Source of the DNA: Paralichthys olivaceus
Taxonomy: Eukaryota > Chordata > Actinopteri > Pleuronectiformes > Paralichthyidae
Length of the DNA: 64,000 nucleotides
NCBI RefSeq assembly: GCF_024713975.1
Contig: NC_091113.1
Span: 10,800,501-10,864,500, forward strand
Direction: 5' to 3'
A program made the position numbers and the translations under genes. Position 1 is the stretch's first letter. The number at the start of each line of letters is the position of its first letter. Shown in pieces: positions 39,549-52,571 of the stretch. Under the pieces are notes generated by a model. The model saw nothing but the letters and a program-made list of their open reading frames with translations. It searched no databases and was not told where the DNA came from.

Positions 39549-42500
39549 TCATGAAAAGGAATCAGCGGTCCCATTTCTTTGGTCCAGATCTGTCATGTCA
39601 GTCATCGCAGTCTCAAACTTGTCGTCGGTGCTAACAATGCTGTACTGACCATTCTCTGCCTCTCTGGATATTCGCTTTGTCCTTTCCTGCAGGAGTGCGT
39701 GGATCAAGGCGACTGGCACGGGCATCATGGCAAATATGATCAGTAAGGCCAGAACAGCCAGAGCCCAGTCAGGGTACGGCAGGTGCTCCTCGGAGGCCTG
39801 AAAAAAGAATCACAGGTTACATAAAGGTAATGCAGCCTAATGCTCACTGCTATATTGTCGTCTGATGTCAGACGATGTGTGAGCTGCAGCTTCACATTAA
39901 GAGCATCCGACCAACAAAACACAAATGGACTTTAACTATGATCCAGTGAGAGGAAGTACAATGTGTCAGTGAGTTTATAGTTATACATCAACAAAACAAG
40001 ACATCCGTCATTATCTGTACTTTTTGACAGGGACTCGGAGTGAAATATTGCAGGGAGTAATGAACAGTTGGGAGAAGCCCAAAGGAGCTGCAGGCGAGGC
40101 TGCTACAACTCAGTGAGGTAACCAACTCCTGTCACTGTGCCATGCTGCTAACAAGCCATGTGCAGCAATAACATCATCTTCAAAGAATGATGGAAAATGT
40201 CATTTCATTGTGACTTGTTGTATTAAACACACACTTGTAGTTACCACCAGTAATAAAAGCTGACTTGTGCTTTACCAGTGTAGTTACCACAGGTGTTACC
40301 AAATCCATCAGGACTGAAATCTTCGAGATACCGATTTAAACAACCAGAACTTACAAATACTCTGCTTTACATGTTCAATATGAACGGAGAGAAAATGTCA
40401 TTAATTATTATGCAGGAGTGGAGAGAGCAAGAGACAGCTTGTTTTAAAGTGTCCTGTAGACAAAAACAACAGCTGTCTGCCTTATTCAAGAATGAACATG
40501 TCCCGTGGCTGTGCTGCCTAAAGCTGTTTTAGATTGTGTTCAGATTCCACCGTACGGAACAAACCCCACAAATAAAAGCTTGATCCTCCGTACCTTCTCT
40601 TGGTTCCATGCCATGTAAGTGGGTCGTGTGATGACCATGCGAATGCCGGTGGCTCCCAGTAACCCCAGCATAGCCAACAGGCAAATGTATTTCCACAGGT
40701 ATTTGTAAATGACAGAGGGACGCCAGCCCAGCATCACCTCGATGTCATCAAGGAACCTTCAAAAACAGAGAGTGGTCAACTTTCACTTTGAGTGAACTGA
40801 TAAACTGAACCGTAGATTGAATTTACCCACAGTGTTGAAATAGAGCTCACCTATCTGCTCCATATAACCAAGACACGCTGAAGGTCTCAAAGACCACCAC
40901 GATAATGAGGGGCAGAGTGGCAGAGTAGTCATCAAACATCATCACAAAGTAGTTCCCACTGCGTTGGGTGAAGAGCAGGCCAATCACAAAGCCAATGATG
41001 CAGCTGATAACTGAAACACAACAGACATGGCTGTAACTTTCAAGGCTGAGAGCTATTGTCCAATTTGTCCCATCACAAACATCCATAAGATTTTACTGTC
41101 CTCTAAAAACCCAAAATATGAATTGTGAAATACTGTGTTACCATGGTATTATCTACACATCTCATGCTCTGTACATGTGCTATCTTGTAATCAACACAAC
41201 TGTGTCACCACTCTTGGCTTGGATATGTTGGGATTCTCCTATTTTAAAAGGAAAAAAACATCGGAGAGGTAAAACGAGTGGAACAGGTGTTTACTTGTGA
41301 ATTTGGTTTTGTTGTTGGCCAGAGTTTTGAAGCGGTCAGTGAGGGGAGCGAGGATGCCCTCCATCGTGCCAAACATCGTGCTGAGCCCCAAATTGAGCAG
41401 CATGAGGAAGAAGAGCGCTGACCAGAAAGGACTGCCGGGCAGAAGTGACATGGCCTCTGTGAAGGCGATAAAAGCCAGGCCTGTTCCCTCTACACCCTGA
41501 ACACAAAGAGTGCCAGCTTTAGTTTTGTGTACAATTTACATAACACAAAAAATGGTGGTTTAGTGCTTTACATTGACATTAGTCGAAAAACATCAGTCTT
41601 TACCTTCTGCATCTCTTTTTCCAGGTCACAGTCTGTTAAATTACCAGAGAAGTTAGCTCCATGCTGTTTAAACCAGGTCCTGTAATCCTCCAGACTCACA
41701 GACTGGGGGACAGAGTAGTTGAAGCTTGGCATCCGGCTTACGTCCACATGACTGTTGTGAAACTGCTCTGATAGCTCCTTCACATTACTATGAACAAGAC
41801 AAAGAAAACAAACAGATAAATACATAATTAATAACATACAACTTTTCCCATTTCATTAAATGGAAATAAGTTTCTTCCCTGCACAAATCCTCCGAATTAG
41901 GTCTAAAAATGATTTGTCCTGTGATTAAACCTACCTGACGACACACTCCATGACATTGCCTTTGGCGCGGAAGCCAAGCACAGCAAACACCACCAGAGTG
42001 GCCAGCACAGAGGTGAGGAAGTTTATAGAGGAGACGGTGAAGGCATCACGGTGGCAGTTGTTGTTCCTTGGATTATAGGAAGAGTAGGCGATAATGGACC
42101 CGAAGCCAAGACCCAGAGCAAAGAAAACCTGTGTGGCCGCCTGCCGCCACACCTGCACGTCGCCCCAAATTTCCAGCTAAAACGTAGAGAAGGAACAACG
42201 GGTGCGTCAGGGAAATATGCACATGTGCTTCACTTCCCCAAACTCAACCGGTCATTTAATCTGCACATACCTTGGGATAGAACATGTATCTGATTCCCTC
42301 TGAGGCTCCGTCCAGCATGAGTCCTCGGACAAGAAAGCAGAACAGAACCACATAGGGGAAGATGGAGGAAAAGTACATCACCTAAGAAGCAAGGAAGAAA
42401 TATAACATTAACAAGCACATAGAAACAGTATTACCAGTTTCACACAGGTGCTTGAGCGTGAAGGGAACAACTCTCCTAAAGTTGACTGCCTCTTACAATG

Positions 42501-45500
42501 CATTGACTGAATTGAACTAATTTCTATAATTTTCATTTGTTCTGTGCTCCAGCAAAGCCATGACATTTACATTTCATACAGTTATGTAAAGCATCTATTT
42601 GACAGTTCCCTGCTGCTTGAACAACCCATACTCTCCACAGAGAGGACTGACGTTTCATCTAATCTTGTGTAAGCCTGCTGCTTGTTACACACTGAACATA
42701 TGGCCCTTGTAATTGAGAAGTGCTTAAGTAAGTAATTGCGTGAAACACCTGATGTCAGCCGGAGTGGGATTAAACCTCCCCTTAGATGTTAAACTAAACA
42801 TTAAATACAGTGAAACATGATTTACACTCCGAACATGTTTCCTCCACCCAGGACAGAGTTTTATCCTGTAAATCTGAATAATAATTTGAAATCGAAGGAA
42901 CTTTAAAGTAAATTAGTCAAAATGCTGAGCTGTTCATTATACTGTGTAACTGCAGTAAGACAATGCCCAGGATTCAATATTTAATCAATAGTCAGAATTA
43001 ATCAATTGTTTTCGATCTTGTATTAGTCCAGAGTTGGAAATAAACTTGAATGAGAAACTAGATATTCACTGTTTAGCAAATCAACTTGACATTTTCATTA
43101 TTTGATATCAAGCTGGAGAAAAGAGAACAAGCTCATCATCATTGCTGCTCCTTCTCTCTCATTCTTTTATTTCTCTTTCTTTGAGCAGAGGGGAAGTTAT
43201 TTCTGTCTCATCATCTCTTCGAAGGTGTGAACATTGAAACCTGCTGTGACACTAGAGGGAGGCAGGACCCCTGCAAATTCATTTTTTCACATCCTCGAAT
43301 AACTGGGATATTCACACTAGGAAAAAAAAAAATTCTACACAGCTCAATACCTCATAATACTGTCATCAAAACCTTTTAAAACTTCTTAACAACCTTGACT
43401 TTGTTCAGTTTTTAATACTTTGAAACCCCAACACCCCAGTTAAGGAAAACAAACAACCCAGTACTAATAGAAAACTCACACATGGATTACGCCATCTGAA
43501 GTTAGTCAACAACACTTAAGCTTAAACATTCCAGAAATTCCATCAGCCACAGTAATTTTGTAAATCTAAGCCCAACACATGAGTGGGATTAAACCAAACT
43601 GAGGGTATCCACACAGGGCAGGAGCCGCTAAGGGCTTCTCTTCGTATTCTAGTTAGTTAAACACAACACATCACACACTTGCCTTCACAGAGCTCTTGAT
43701 ACCCTTGAACATTCCCAGGCACACAATGGTCCAGGCCGCCAGAAGGCAGCAGGTGATGTAAGGGTTGAAAGAGCCTGTGTCATCAATGGAGTCTGTGATA
43801 TCCAGAGCTTTGCGGTACCAGAAATAAGAGGTTGGAGAACTCTTCTCACATTCTTTTACTGTTTCAAAAAAAAAAAAAAGAGTATCACTTAATTATCTTA
43901 CATGTCACACACAGCTATACATTTTTAATTCAATAACTGCTCATGTCTGGTGGGTTTTGAATCTTCATGTGTTGAGTGTTTACCTGTTACATTCCCCTGT
44001 TCTGGACACTGGATCCATGGTAAAGGGTGTTGGAATGAGTTCCCAAGATAGAAAAAACTCCATGCAAGGATCACATTGTAGTAGAGAGCCACAAAGAAGC
44101 ACACCTTAGGATATTTGAGAACAAGATGTTCAGGTTCATATATAAAAACACAACTTGCTTTAGAATCCACAGTTCAAATACAATTTACCGTACATCAAAC
44201 AAGAATCGCAGCCAAGCTCACAATTTGTCATCGGTTCCCAGGTGTTAAAAGATGTCCGGAAAAATGTTTGCGCAGAATAGTGTGATGTCACAATGAAGTT
44301 GAGCTTTGGCCATTTGGATAATGTGTCATCACTTCAATCGTAGTAGACGTTTGTTTTAAGATTTGTCATAACTAGCGTAAGAAATCTTGAGTTATGAGGG
44401 GTCACTGGGATCCTGATCTATGACCACCAAAATCGGACCCCTTCATCGTCCAAGTGAACGATTGTGACATGTTCCCCCAATCAATAACATCAATATTATT
44501 TGGGGGGGGGCTCCGACCTCCTTCTTGCCGCCAGTATGCTTGAATATGGCGTTCTCGTTATTATGGCCCAGCAGACACCACAGAAAATAACACCTCTAGC
44601 CACTGCTGTTGTCGGTGCAGAGGTATAAAAAGTTTTGAAAGCAAAAGCAAAAGCTTGTCTCTACAGTGTGAGTGGTTCAGTTTGGCCCTTTTGGAAATCT
44701 TGATAGTCCAACATACACATAAAGGTTAAAAATAGGGAATTACAGGAATGTGTTGACTCAGAGTGACGCTAACTATCAATGTGGACATCTGTGAGAAAGA
44801 TAGACTGAGACAAGCCTCTGGACACTGATCTGAGCTCTGTGTGTTTGTTGAAGAGATCTTATCTCTGACTATGTGATAAGAGGCTGTGGACAGTGTGTGA
44901 ATTCTGCCGAATTTAGTTTGTTCCTGTCTGGAGGCAACAGCAGAGAACAGCTGTTTGCAGATCTCAGGTTAATGTCTCTCAACAGTGCAGATAAATAAGT
45001 GCGCAGACTTTCAGTCACTGTTCTGTCTGTCGTCAACGTGATCACTGAAGTGGAAGTGCTTTACTTAGCAGCGACTTTCCCCTAATGGTCCTCGACATTT
45101 CAAAAACAAACTAAAAAAATGACTGAATGAAAATGTTTCCAGTCATATCCCAATTCCAAGGCAATGGTAACGGTCAAAGGTTTGAGCTTTTAAATGTTTC
45201 CCTATCTCATGTTTCTATCTGCTTCAAATGCTGAGAAGGTTTTTCTATAAACCCCTCAGGATGTAGGAAGTTGTTTTCTATCAATACTTTAATATTTATA
45301 TATTTTTTATATGACATGTTATTCTGTTTTATTGGAGAAATATACCATTGCTCCATTGCCAGGCACATATCACTAAATTATCATACATATTACCAGATTA
45401 TCATATTATCATACATATTCAGCAAAAGGAAACATTCTAACTTAGCAAAACACAATAATAACTATTGGAATATATGCAACACTATATATTGAACAGTCTA

Positions 45501-46600
45501 AGAGTTTTAGTGGATATATCACTACAAAACTTATATTAAAACTTATCTTACCACACAGCTGGAATAGCCGATCCCTGCGAGCCTGGGGGAGATGAACTTC
45601 CACACTCCGATGCTGCCCTGTCGGATGGCCTGGCCGGCCGCCAGCTCCAGGAAGAACAGGGGGATGCCCACAACCAGCATCAGCAGCACGTACAGGAGGA
45701 GAAAAGCTCCTGAGGAGAAAAGGTGAGCAGGATTCAGTTGAGATATGAGCAAAAATTAAAAAAGGAGAAGCAAAAGCTTGTGCTCTTCTGTTTTTTTCTA
45801 GTTCCACAGCAGCAGATTTTTCTGCTTACTGCTGCCTGCAATATTAGTTTTGTTGAAAATAGGTCTTATCTATCCTGTAGGGTGAATAAGACACATATAG
45901 TTGTTACAAGTTTTTACATATATTTTTTATACAAATATCATTCACAGACAAACTGACAGCTAGCTTTTTTTTCATTTTTAACAAAAAACAACTTCATATT
46001 GAGGCAGTAGGAACCGAACAGCTGGGAAAATAATAGTCAATTTTTCTCAGTATTTACACCATGTTCCCCTGGCAACAGATAAAAACCTAACTCTGGAACA
46101 TGTGACTCCAGAGCAGTAGTGTTATATGTTGTTTACAGATAGTTTAAACATCCAGCTGCTCAGATTTGGAGGCTTACATTTAGGATTCCATGCATGGATA
46201 TGTACATACAGTACATATCCATACATACAGTATATCAATTGTCTCTCTGATCACATGCACATCCTGTGACAGTGACCTCCCCGTCTCCCATGTGAGTAAA
46301 TACAGTATATTCTGCACCCACAACGTGTGTTTACTTAGTTCGAATCCCACTTAACATTGGCAACAACAACAGGGTCTCACCTCCTCCATTCTGATGGCAC
46401 AAATAAGGAAACCTCCAGACGTTGCCGAGTCCAACGCTGAATCCCACCTGGGCCAGGAAGTACTCTATTTTACTGTTCCATCCGGCTCGAGCGGGAGGCT
46501 CCGATAAGGCCTGCTGGCTCTCCTCACCAGTGAAGACGCTGACCTCTGACTCTGTGGTTCCTGTCATGTCATCTTCAGTTGGCAGTGGCTGCTTCTCCAT
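39549..46600 (-). CDS. slc6a16: SLC6 neurotransmitter/amino-acid transporter family member (11 coding exons)
   Basis: Sodium-coupled transporter of the plasma membrane or vesicles, in the orphan/amino-acid subgroup (SLC6A15-A17). Coding exons: 46600-46381, 45709-45552, 44104-43984, 43858-43683, 42381-42271, 42176-41935, 41787-41604, 41496-41295, 41010-40851, 40756-40594, 39797-39549; 661 aa, phase kept throughout. TM1 shows [16 protein letters not shown] (residues ~52-67), the SLC6 sodium-site signature. Others are [67 protein letters not shown] and [20 protein letters not shown]. Loop sequons GNVTV and ANFSGNLTD suggest glycosylation. ATG directly follows the acceptor TTTCAG. The intron after exon 4 uses a GC donor. 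Position next to slc17a7 points to slc6a16 rather than slc6a15 or slc6a17. Substrate unknown. Confidence 0.85.
42382..43682 (-). other. Intron 4 of the SLC6 gene (GC-AG)
   Basis: 1.3-kb intron with donor AAG|GCAAGT at 43682-43677 and acceptor CTTAG at 42386-42382. No other exon or repeat recognised inside. Confidence 0.75.
44105..45551 (-). other. Intron 2 of the SLC6 gene
   Basis: Non-coding, with a poly-G run of about nine near 44502-44510. No exon recognised. Confidence 0.6.
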
Positions 46601-46849
46601 CTGAAACAGGATTATATTATGCACCTTTCATAATTATGCAATCCATGTCTCTGACTTTAGAGGTGTGGGTGTGTACACTCAGTCTTTATCATCAAACCAC
46701 CAGGTTTCAAAACTTAGTTCAGTTCACATCCAACAATCCTCTGCATATCTGCTACTTCCTTTTGTTTACTCACCTCTGGAAAACTTAATATAACATATAC
46801 TTTTTGGATTTAGTTTTACACTTGCATCCTCTAATTTATGTAGTTTTGT

Positions 46850-47040
46850 ATTTGATTCTTTTATACTGAGCTATTTTACTTTATTTCATTTTATGTCATT
46901 CAAATTTCCTTTTCTTTATCCTACTTTATATTCTATATAGCATCGTTCTTAATGCATTGTCCATCTTGTTCAACGTTTTTATAGTACAGTCGACCCTGTG
47001 TTAACTTACATGACAAATAAAAGTAGAGATTTGAAACTTA
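46850..47040 (+). repeat. Possible LINE-type 3' tail
   Basis: Ends with 'catgacaaataaaagt', the wording of fish LINE 3' ends, in the 5' intron of the SLC6 gene on the opposite strand. Boundaries approximate. Confidence 0.4.
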
Positions 47041-47522
47041 ATAGTTCATTAGGTACACTTTGCTGAAACTGATGCAATACTGCAATAAAATAGTCTTAAT
47101 GGTTTTTGTAGAAATGATTATATTGTGATAATTATTGATTTAGTTTTATTTATGTACTCAGCCCTGGTACAACAAGAGGTGTTGCTGATGTGTCCAGCTC
47201 ACTTGTAATAGGGAGTTATAGGACTAGCTAACTAGCATTAGCTTTAGTCTGATAAAGTCACATAAACAGCCTGCTAACACAACAGGTGGATAAATACACT
47301 CATTCTGGTCAGCTCGGGTAAAACAAACCCAAACCAGACGACATGTGACCGATCAAACTTTATTCTATTATATATTCTAACCAATCATATAATCTACAGT
47401 GATAACAAATCAAAACATGTGGAGGGAAACACACCACTGAGCCACACCGTGTCAAAGCACAACCACCATAGACGTGTGTGTGACTGGCCTCACACAGCGA
47501 ACACACACAGACACACACTGAC

Positions 47523-47880
47523 CTTAGCACCGGAGAATGTGGCGGACGAAGCCGCGGAGGAGGCACCGGAGGCGGCAGAAAGCCCCGGAGCAGCTCCGGT
47601 GATACAGTCGGTTGACTTCACAGGAGGAGGCGAGCACGTGTAGCCGTAGGTCTGTACCGTCACCGTGTGGTCGGTTGTCAACCGCGTCTCGAGCTGAGTT
47701 ATTCTTCAGTTTCTATTGATCACGTTGAACCAAACACACCGACGACAACTTAAAACCTTTAAAACACATAAAATACAATCAACCGTAGAGTTCTATCAAC
47801 GACGCATCCGCCAGCGGATCCTCTCCTCTGATTGGCTCAGACACTCAGCCTCTGCTTCCGCGTGATGCAATCACCAGGCC
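47523..47880 (-). promoter_or_regulatory. SLC6 gene 5' UTR exon and presumed promoter
   Basis: A donor (GCTAAG|GTCAGT on the minus strand, exon end 47523) precedes the coding exon that begins at 46600, so the mRNA should have a non-coding first exon here. The stretch is CpG-richer than its surroundings. It includes an inverted CCAAT box ('gattggctcag' on plus, about 47830). The start site is not determinable. Confidence 0.45.
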
Positions 47881-48104
47881 GCGTTCAAGTGCTGCAAGAC
47901 AATATAGACACAGCAGCATCCTGCAGCCATGAATACTTCTCTGTTTATCTTTAAGACCTGGGAACCTGCAGTTCAAACCCAATCATTATCATCATCTTAT
48001 AAAAAGTCATCAAATTTAGAAAAAGGCACTGAATCAGTTAGGATTCCCTGTTACTATAATTCTCTATGCAACTTTTGATGTAACTTTTAATTTATTTCTA
48101 AAAA

Positions 48105-48240
48105 CTTATTCTGTATTGTCTTTTTGTATATCATATATAGTATGTTTATGTAGTATGGTGTATTTTATATGTATAGTTTTGTAAAGCACGTTGAATTGCC
48201 TTGTTGTTGAAATGAGCTATACAAAAATAAACTTGCCCAA
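48105..48240 (+). repeat. LINE-type 3' tail
   Basis: Contains 'gtaaagcacgttgaattgcc', 'gttgttgaaatgagctatac' and 'aaaaataaacttgcc', matching the familiar 3' end of a fish retroposon. 5' truncated. Confidence 0.55.
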
Positions 48241-48325
48241 TGCCTAATTTTACAAAAATCCATCAAAACTAAATACACCATCATACAATCAACTCTTACC
48301 AGTAAAATTGACTTTAAGTATTATT

Positions 48326-48669
48326 AGGTAGTACGATTTGCTATATGTATTTTTAACACATACTCATTTGATTATTATTAGTGCTGATGATCTATTATTG
48401 TGTAAACAATATGATCTTGAGTTTCTAAGTAACTTTATGCTGTATACGATCTCGGTATCTTTATTTAGGCTGCTCTTTATTTATTTATTCTTTGTTATTA
48501 TTACATGTTACTATATATAGACGTCCTTCTGAAATGTAGATGTGCACTACTTATGTACATAAGTAGTTATGTACATAAGTAGTGCACCAATGACACCAAG
48601 GCAATTTCCTGTATGTGCAAACATACTTGGCAAATAAAAGAATTCTGATTCTGATTCTTCTGATTCTGA
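48326..48669 (+). repeat. LINE (L2-like) 3' tail in a duplicated segment, copy 1
   Basis: Begins 'aggtagtacgatttgctata', shared with 49615. Ends with 'cttggcaaataaaag' and an (ATTCTG)n tail typical of L2/Maui-like fish LINE ends. Contains the 44-bp palindrome at 48543-48586. Confidence 0.6.
48543..48586. repeat. Perfect 20-bp inverted repeat with a 4-nt spacer
   Basis: Left arm tgcactacttatgtacataa (48543-48562), spacer gtag, right arm ttatgtacataagtagtgca (48567-48586). The arms are exact reverse complements, and each carries an internal palindrome ttatgtacataa. Confidence 0.95.
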
Positions 48670-48805
48670 AGTGTGATGATGAATACATGATCATACGCCT
48701 CGTGGTGGCGCTGTTTCTCATACACGCAGGTACGGGCGAGCGAAGAGCAGTGAACGCCTCATCAATCTAAACTACACTGATCTGATGGATTTTATTTTCC
48801 ACCCC

Positions 48806-48808
<3 letters not shown>

Positions 48809-48882
<74 letters not shown>
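48809..48882. repeat. (GT)37 microsatellite
   Basis: Uninterrupted GT dinucleotides, 74 bp. Confidence 0.95.
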
Positions 48883-48883
<1 letters not shown>

Positions 48884-49498
48884 AGGCTGCACCAGTGGAT
48901 GAGGAAAAGTTCAAAACATGCTTCATCCTCTTTGATTTACACTCCTCTGCCTGTGAACGTAACACGTTCCAACTTCCAGCTCTTGATATTTATTCTCCAC
49001 ATTTCCACGTGTCACTTTTTAGTTGATGAAAAAAAGAAAAGAGAAATCAAAGTTTAACCACTTTCTCTTTCCTCTGCGGTGTCGAGGTTCTGCCTGTGAC
49101 ATCTCTCTGGACACACACGCACATACACACACGCACGCTGTCTGCCACGTATGCCTGTTCTGTGATCGAATAAAACACACGCTCTCCTGGCACTGCCAGC
49201 ACGCAGACTACAAACAACGATCTAACACTTGGGAAATAACGTGCACGCACTTATTGATGACTGACAAATACCTGGAGCTGCCAGACCAGAGGAGATTCTT
49301 CAGACAGTGTCCAGATGTCCTCAGAGCAAAGTCAAGTGGGATCCTCCGCTTGTTGTCCCTTCACCTGACTCCGCCTTTCTCCTCTATTGGTGGACAACAT
49401 GGAGACTTGGCCTCAGAGAACTAAGGTCTGTTATGAAATGTGAAACCCCACTATTTGTGCAAACACCATGTGTGGACTCACCCACCCCCTCAACATGT

Positions 49499-49542
49499 AC
49501 TGTGTGTACGTGTGTGGGAGTGTGTGTGTGTGTGTGTGTGTG
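49499..49542. repeat. (GT)n microsatellite, interrupted
   Basis: GT/TG-rich run with short interruptions. Confidence 0.85.
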
Positions 49543-49569
49543 ATCCAGGTAATACTTATGTTGTAGACC

Positions 49570-49980
49570 TGTTTACTACTCCCTGTAATATCCCTAATAT
49601 CCTGGGTTAGGTTTAGGTAGTACGATTTGCTATATGTATTTTTAACACATAATTATTTGATTATTACTAGTGCTTGTCTATCCCCAGATCTTGTCTATAC
49701 ACCAGATATTATATTTTTTTTAAACTTATTTTTACCTATTTAGCTTTTTTACATGTACATAGCTTTTGTTTTTGTTCTTGCTTATGTCTATGTTTGTTTC
49801 GTTTTTTAATTGTCTGTACTAAGAGAGCAAAAGTAAAACCGGAGTCAAATTCCTTGTTTGTGTTCACATACCTGGCAATAAAAGTGATTCTGATTCTGAT
49901 TCTGAATTATTATTCTGTAAACAATATAATCTTGAGTTTACTAGTCTCTGTAATATCCCTTACAGGGTTAGGTTAAGGTT
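49570..49980 (+). repeat. Duplicated segment, copy 2, interrupted by a LINE-like tail
   Basis: 49615-49676 matches 48326-48386, and 49906-49945 matches 48392-48430. Between them, 49680-49905 ends in 'cctggcaataaaagtgattc' plus ATTCTG repeats, as in a LINE 3' tail. Flanks at 49570-49617 and 49934-49980 also resemble each other ('ctctgtaatatccctta', 'ggttaggtt'). Confidence 0.55.
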
Positions 49981-50399
49981 CAGTTTCAGGTCAAGGTTAG
50001 GTCTGCGTGTCTGCAGTCATCAGGTGACTTTCTAATACATTTTATTTCCCAACATTTAAGGTTTAATTTTGAATTACAACCGCATGCCTGGAATAATATC
50101 ATTGAAATTACTTGTAAATAAATAGCATAACTTCTTAAATAAATATATATATATATTTCAAATATATATAATTCCTACCATGTGCAAGTCATTAAGTTTA
50201 AATTGTAAACCCAACTTAACAAAGAGAAAACACAGACATTTCTGTGTATGTACATGCATTTTTTCAAATGTGTCCCTGTGTTTTTTTAAAAAGGGTGCAC
50301 GTGTTGGTGTGTAGGTGCACAGGAGGGAGGGTGAGTAAATATTTTATCTCCAAGGTGGGGTGGTACATGGGCGGGAACAGCACAAGGTGACACAACTCT

Positions 50400-50539
50400 G
50401 CTCCATGAATGCTTTAAGTTTCTAGGAGGAGAGCGAGACACCTCTAGTGGCACTGAGACACGGGACAGGTTTTTATCTCAGTACACACACACAGCTGTTC
50501 ACAGCAGGGATAAAGCAGCGGGAGCCTTTTCAAACCTCG
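50400..50539 (+). other. Presumed eps8l1 non-coding first exon
   Basis: A strong donor, CCTCG|GTAAGT at 50540, precedes the ATG-bearing exon at 51501. The 5' limit and promoter cannot be placed from sequence alone. The next 960 bp are intron with a CA run at 51057-51083. Confidence 0.4.
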
Positions 50540-51047
50540 GTAAGTTTATTGAACAAACATTTTCCAATCATCCACATCTGTAGTCGGCTGAACTGGTCAC
50601 ATTTCAGACCTTTAAAGTTTGTATTTCCGACTCTAGATATAATCTGGATGTGTTTTGTGAAGTTAATAACAACGTGATGTGCTGGGTTGATTTCTCACCT
50701 TATCTTTTTATACATTAATTATTCAGAGTGCTGATGTGGACTTTATTATTTCACTTAAGAATTGTGTGTACCATATGCCATGTTTTTTTTTTGGGCTATT
50801 CAAATATCTTAATTTTGATAATTGTTTGATTTTGGAAATATCATTAAAGGGACTCCAACGATACCAGTTTGACAATGATCATATAAACAATTAAGATGGA
50901 AACATACATTATATCAAGTATCATTTAATGAAACCAATGGACGTTTACTCTCATATGATACTGGTGGTTCCAGTATTGATGGTCAATGACGAGTGGAGAG
51001 ATTGAGTGATGAGGCACACTATACTGTCGTCAGACTGGTTGGGCGGT

Positions 51048-51081
<34 letters not shown>

Positions 51082-51537
51082 ATACAGCAGGGTTACTGAA
51101 GCAGAGATAGTAACAAGCACTGAAACAGACGAAGGGAAAATTTGAATGAGAATGTTGCTTCATACTTCACATGTCAACAACGTGTTAGTTTAGAAAGAAG
51201 GTGAAACTTGCAATGATGCGGCACATCCGGCCCTGTTGTGGCCCGGACAAAATGGAAGTGAACCTTGGCTGCCATCCAGTGTTGCTTACTTGTGGCCCAC
51301 ATCTGGCAAACAGGAGCAGACTGCCCTAGTGCCATCATTCCATGTGGTATGTGGGCAGAGAGAGTATGTGTGACAGTGTGAGCCAAATTTGGGTCAAAAC
51401 TATTTTGATGTGTGGGGATGCACATCAACATCTGATTGGTTCAAATGTGTGATAACAACACACCTTGCGACTGCACCTGATCTGTTCTCTGACTCCTCAG
51501 CCGACGACTCACTGAAATCTGACACAGTGGACGAAGG

Positions 51538-52534
51538 ATGACAAACATCTCCCGGTATCTTGTCAACGTGAGTCTCTACCTGCTGCTCACACTCAACACA
51601 CTACCGTATGGAGATCGAGACATCTTTCAAGTTGCATTTTTCCTCACTTCATCATCACCACTTCCTTCTCTCTGCTCGCAGCATCTGCTGACGTTCTCAC
51701 TCCAGGACGGGGATGTGCAGGGCGTGGAGGAGGCCCGCTCACGCCTCTCCTTCCTGGCTCAGAACAAAAAGCTGTGGAGTCAACAGATGATGCTGGACGT
51801 CGGAGCCAAGGCCATTCAGCTCCGAGACATACAGAGCAGGGTGAGGACCGATGATGACTTTAGGCCTGCAGGATGAAGATGAGATGCATGCATGTACAAT
51901 AACTTTAACTTCCTGCAGGATGAGCTGGAGAACTACCCGTTCAAATCCATCTACAGATGCGACGCCATCGACAACGTGAAACAATTCCCCTCCCTCCTCA
52001 TGCTCATCTGTCAAAGTGAAGATCAGAAGAAGCCAGACATTCTCTTCTTCAACTGTGAGACGGTGCCGGTGAGTAATAGCACTGGAGCGGCTTCCCTGCC
52101 TTTCCTGCCTGACTCACTGTCAATTTGAATCGTCAGCACGGTTCAGGTTTTACAAGTGATGATGATGTTCTGTTCATATTCTCACTCCCACAGGCAAAAG
52201 AAATCTGTGACAACATCACACGAACAGTTTCGGGTTCCTCCAGCAGCAGGAGCAAGAAGCTCACTCCTGAAACCTCCAGGTACGTCCTACAGGAAAGACT
52301 TAAAAACTGATTGATTTGATGTTGGTCCCACATCTAGGGTGAGGGTAAAGGTTTCTGTCTCTATGTGTATGTTTGCATTCATATTATCCTAGAGGAGGGT
52401 GATGGACGCCCAAAGACGAATAGAGATGCACGATTCCTTTTTTTACCCCATTATAAAAGCAAAGCTGCCTGATGTCACCATCCACCTGTGTGAGAGAGGG
52501 CGGGAGAGAGGCAGAGAGGACAGTGTAAACAGCT

Positions 52535-52571
<37 letters not shown>

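Noticed and set aside
46336-46350. tRNA-like T-loop (gttcgaatcccac)
   Set aside because: No acceptor stem, D arm or anticodon arm around it.
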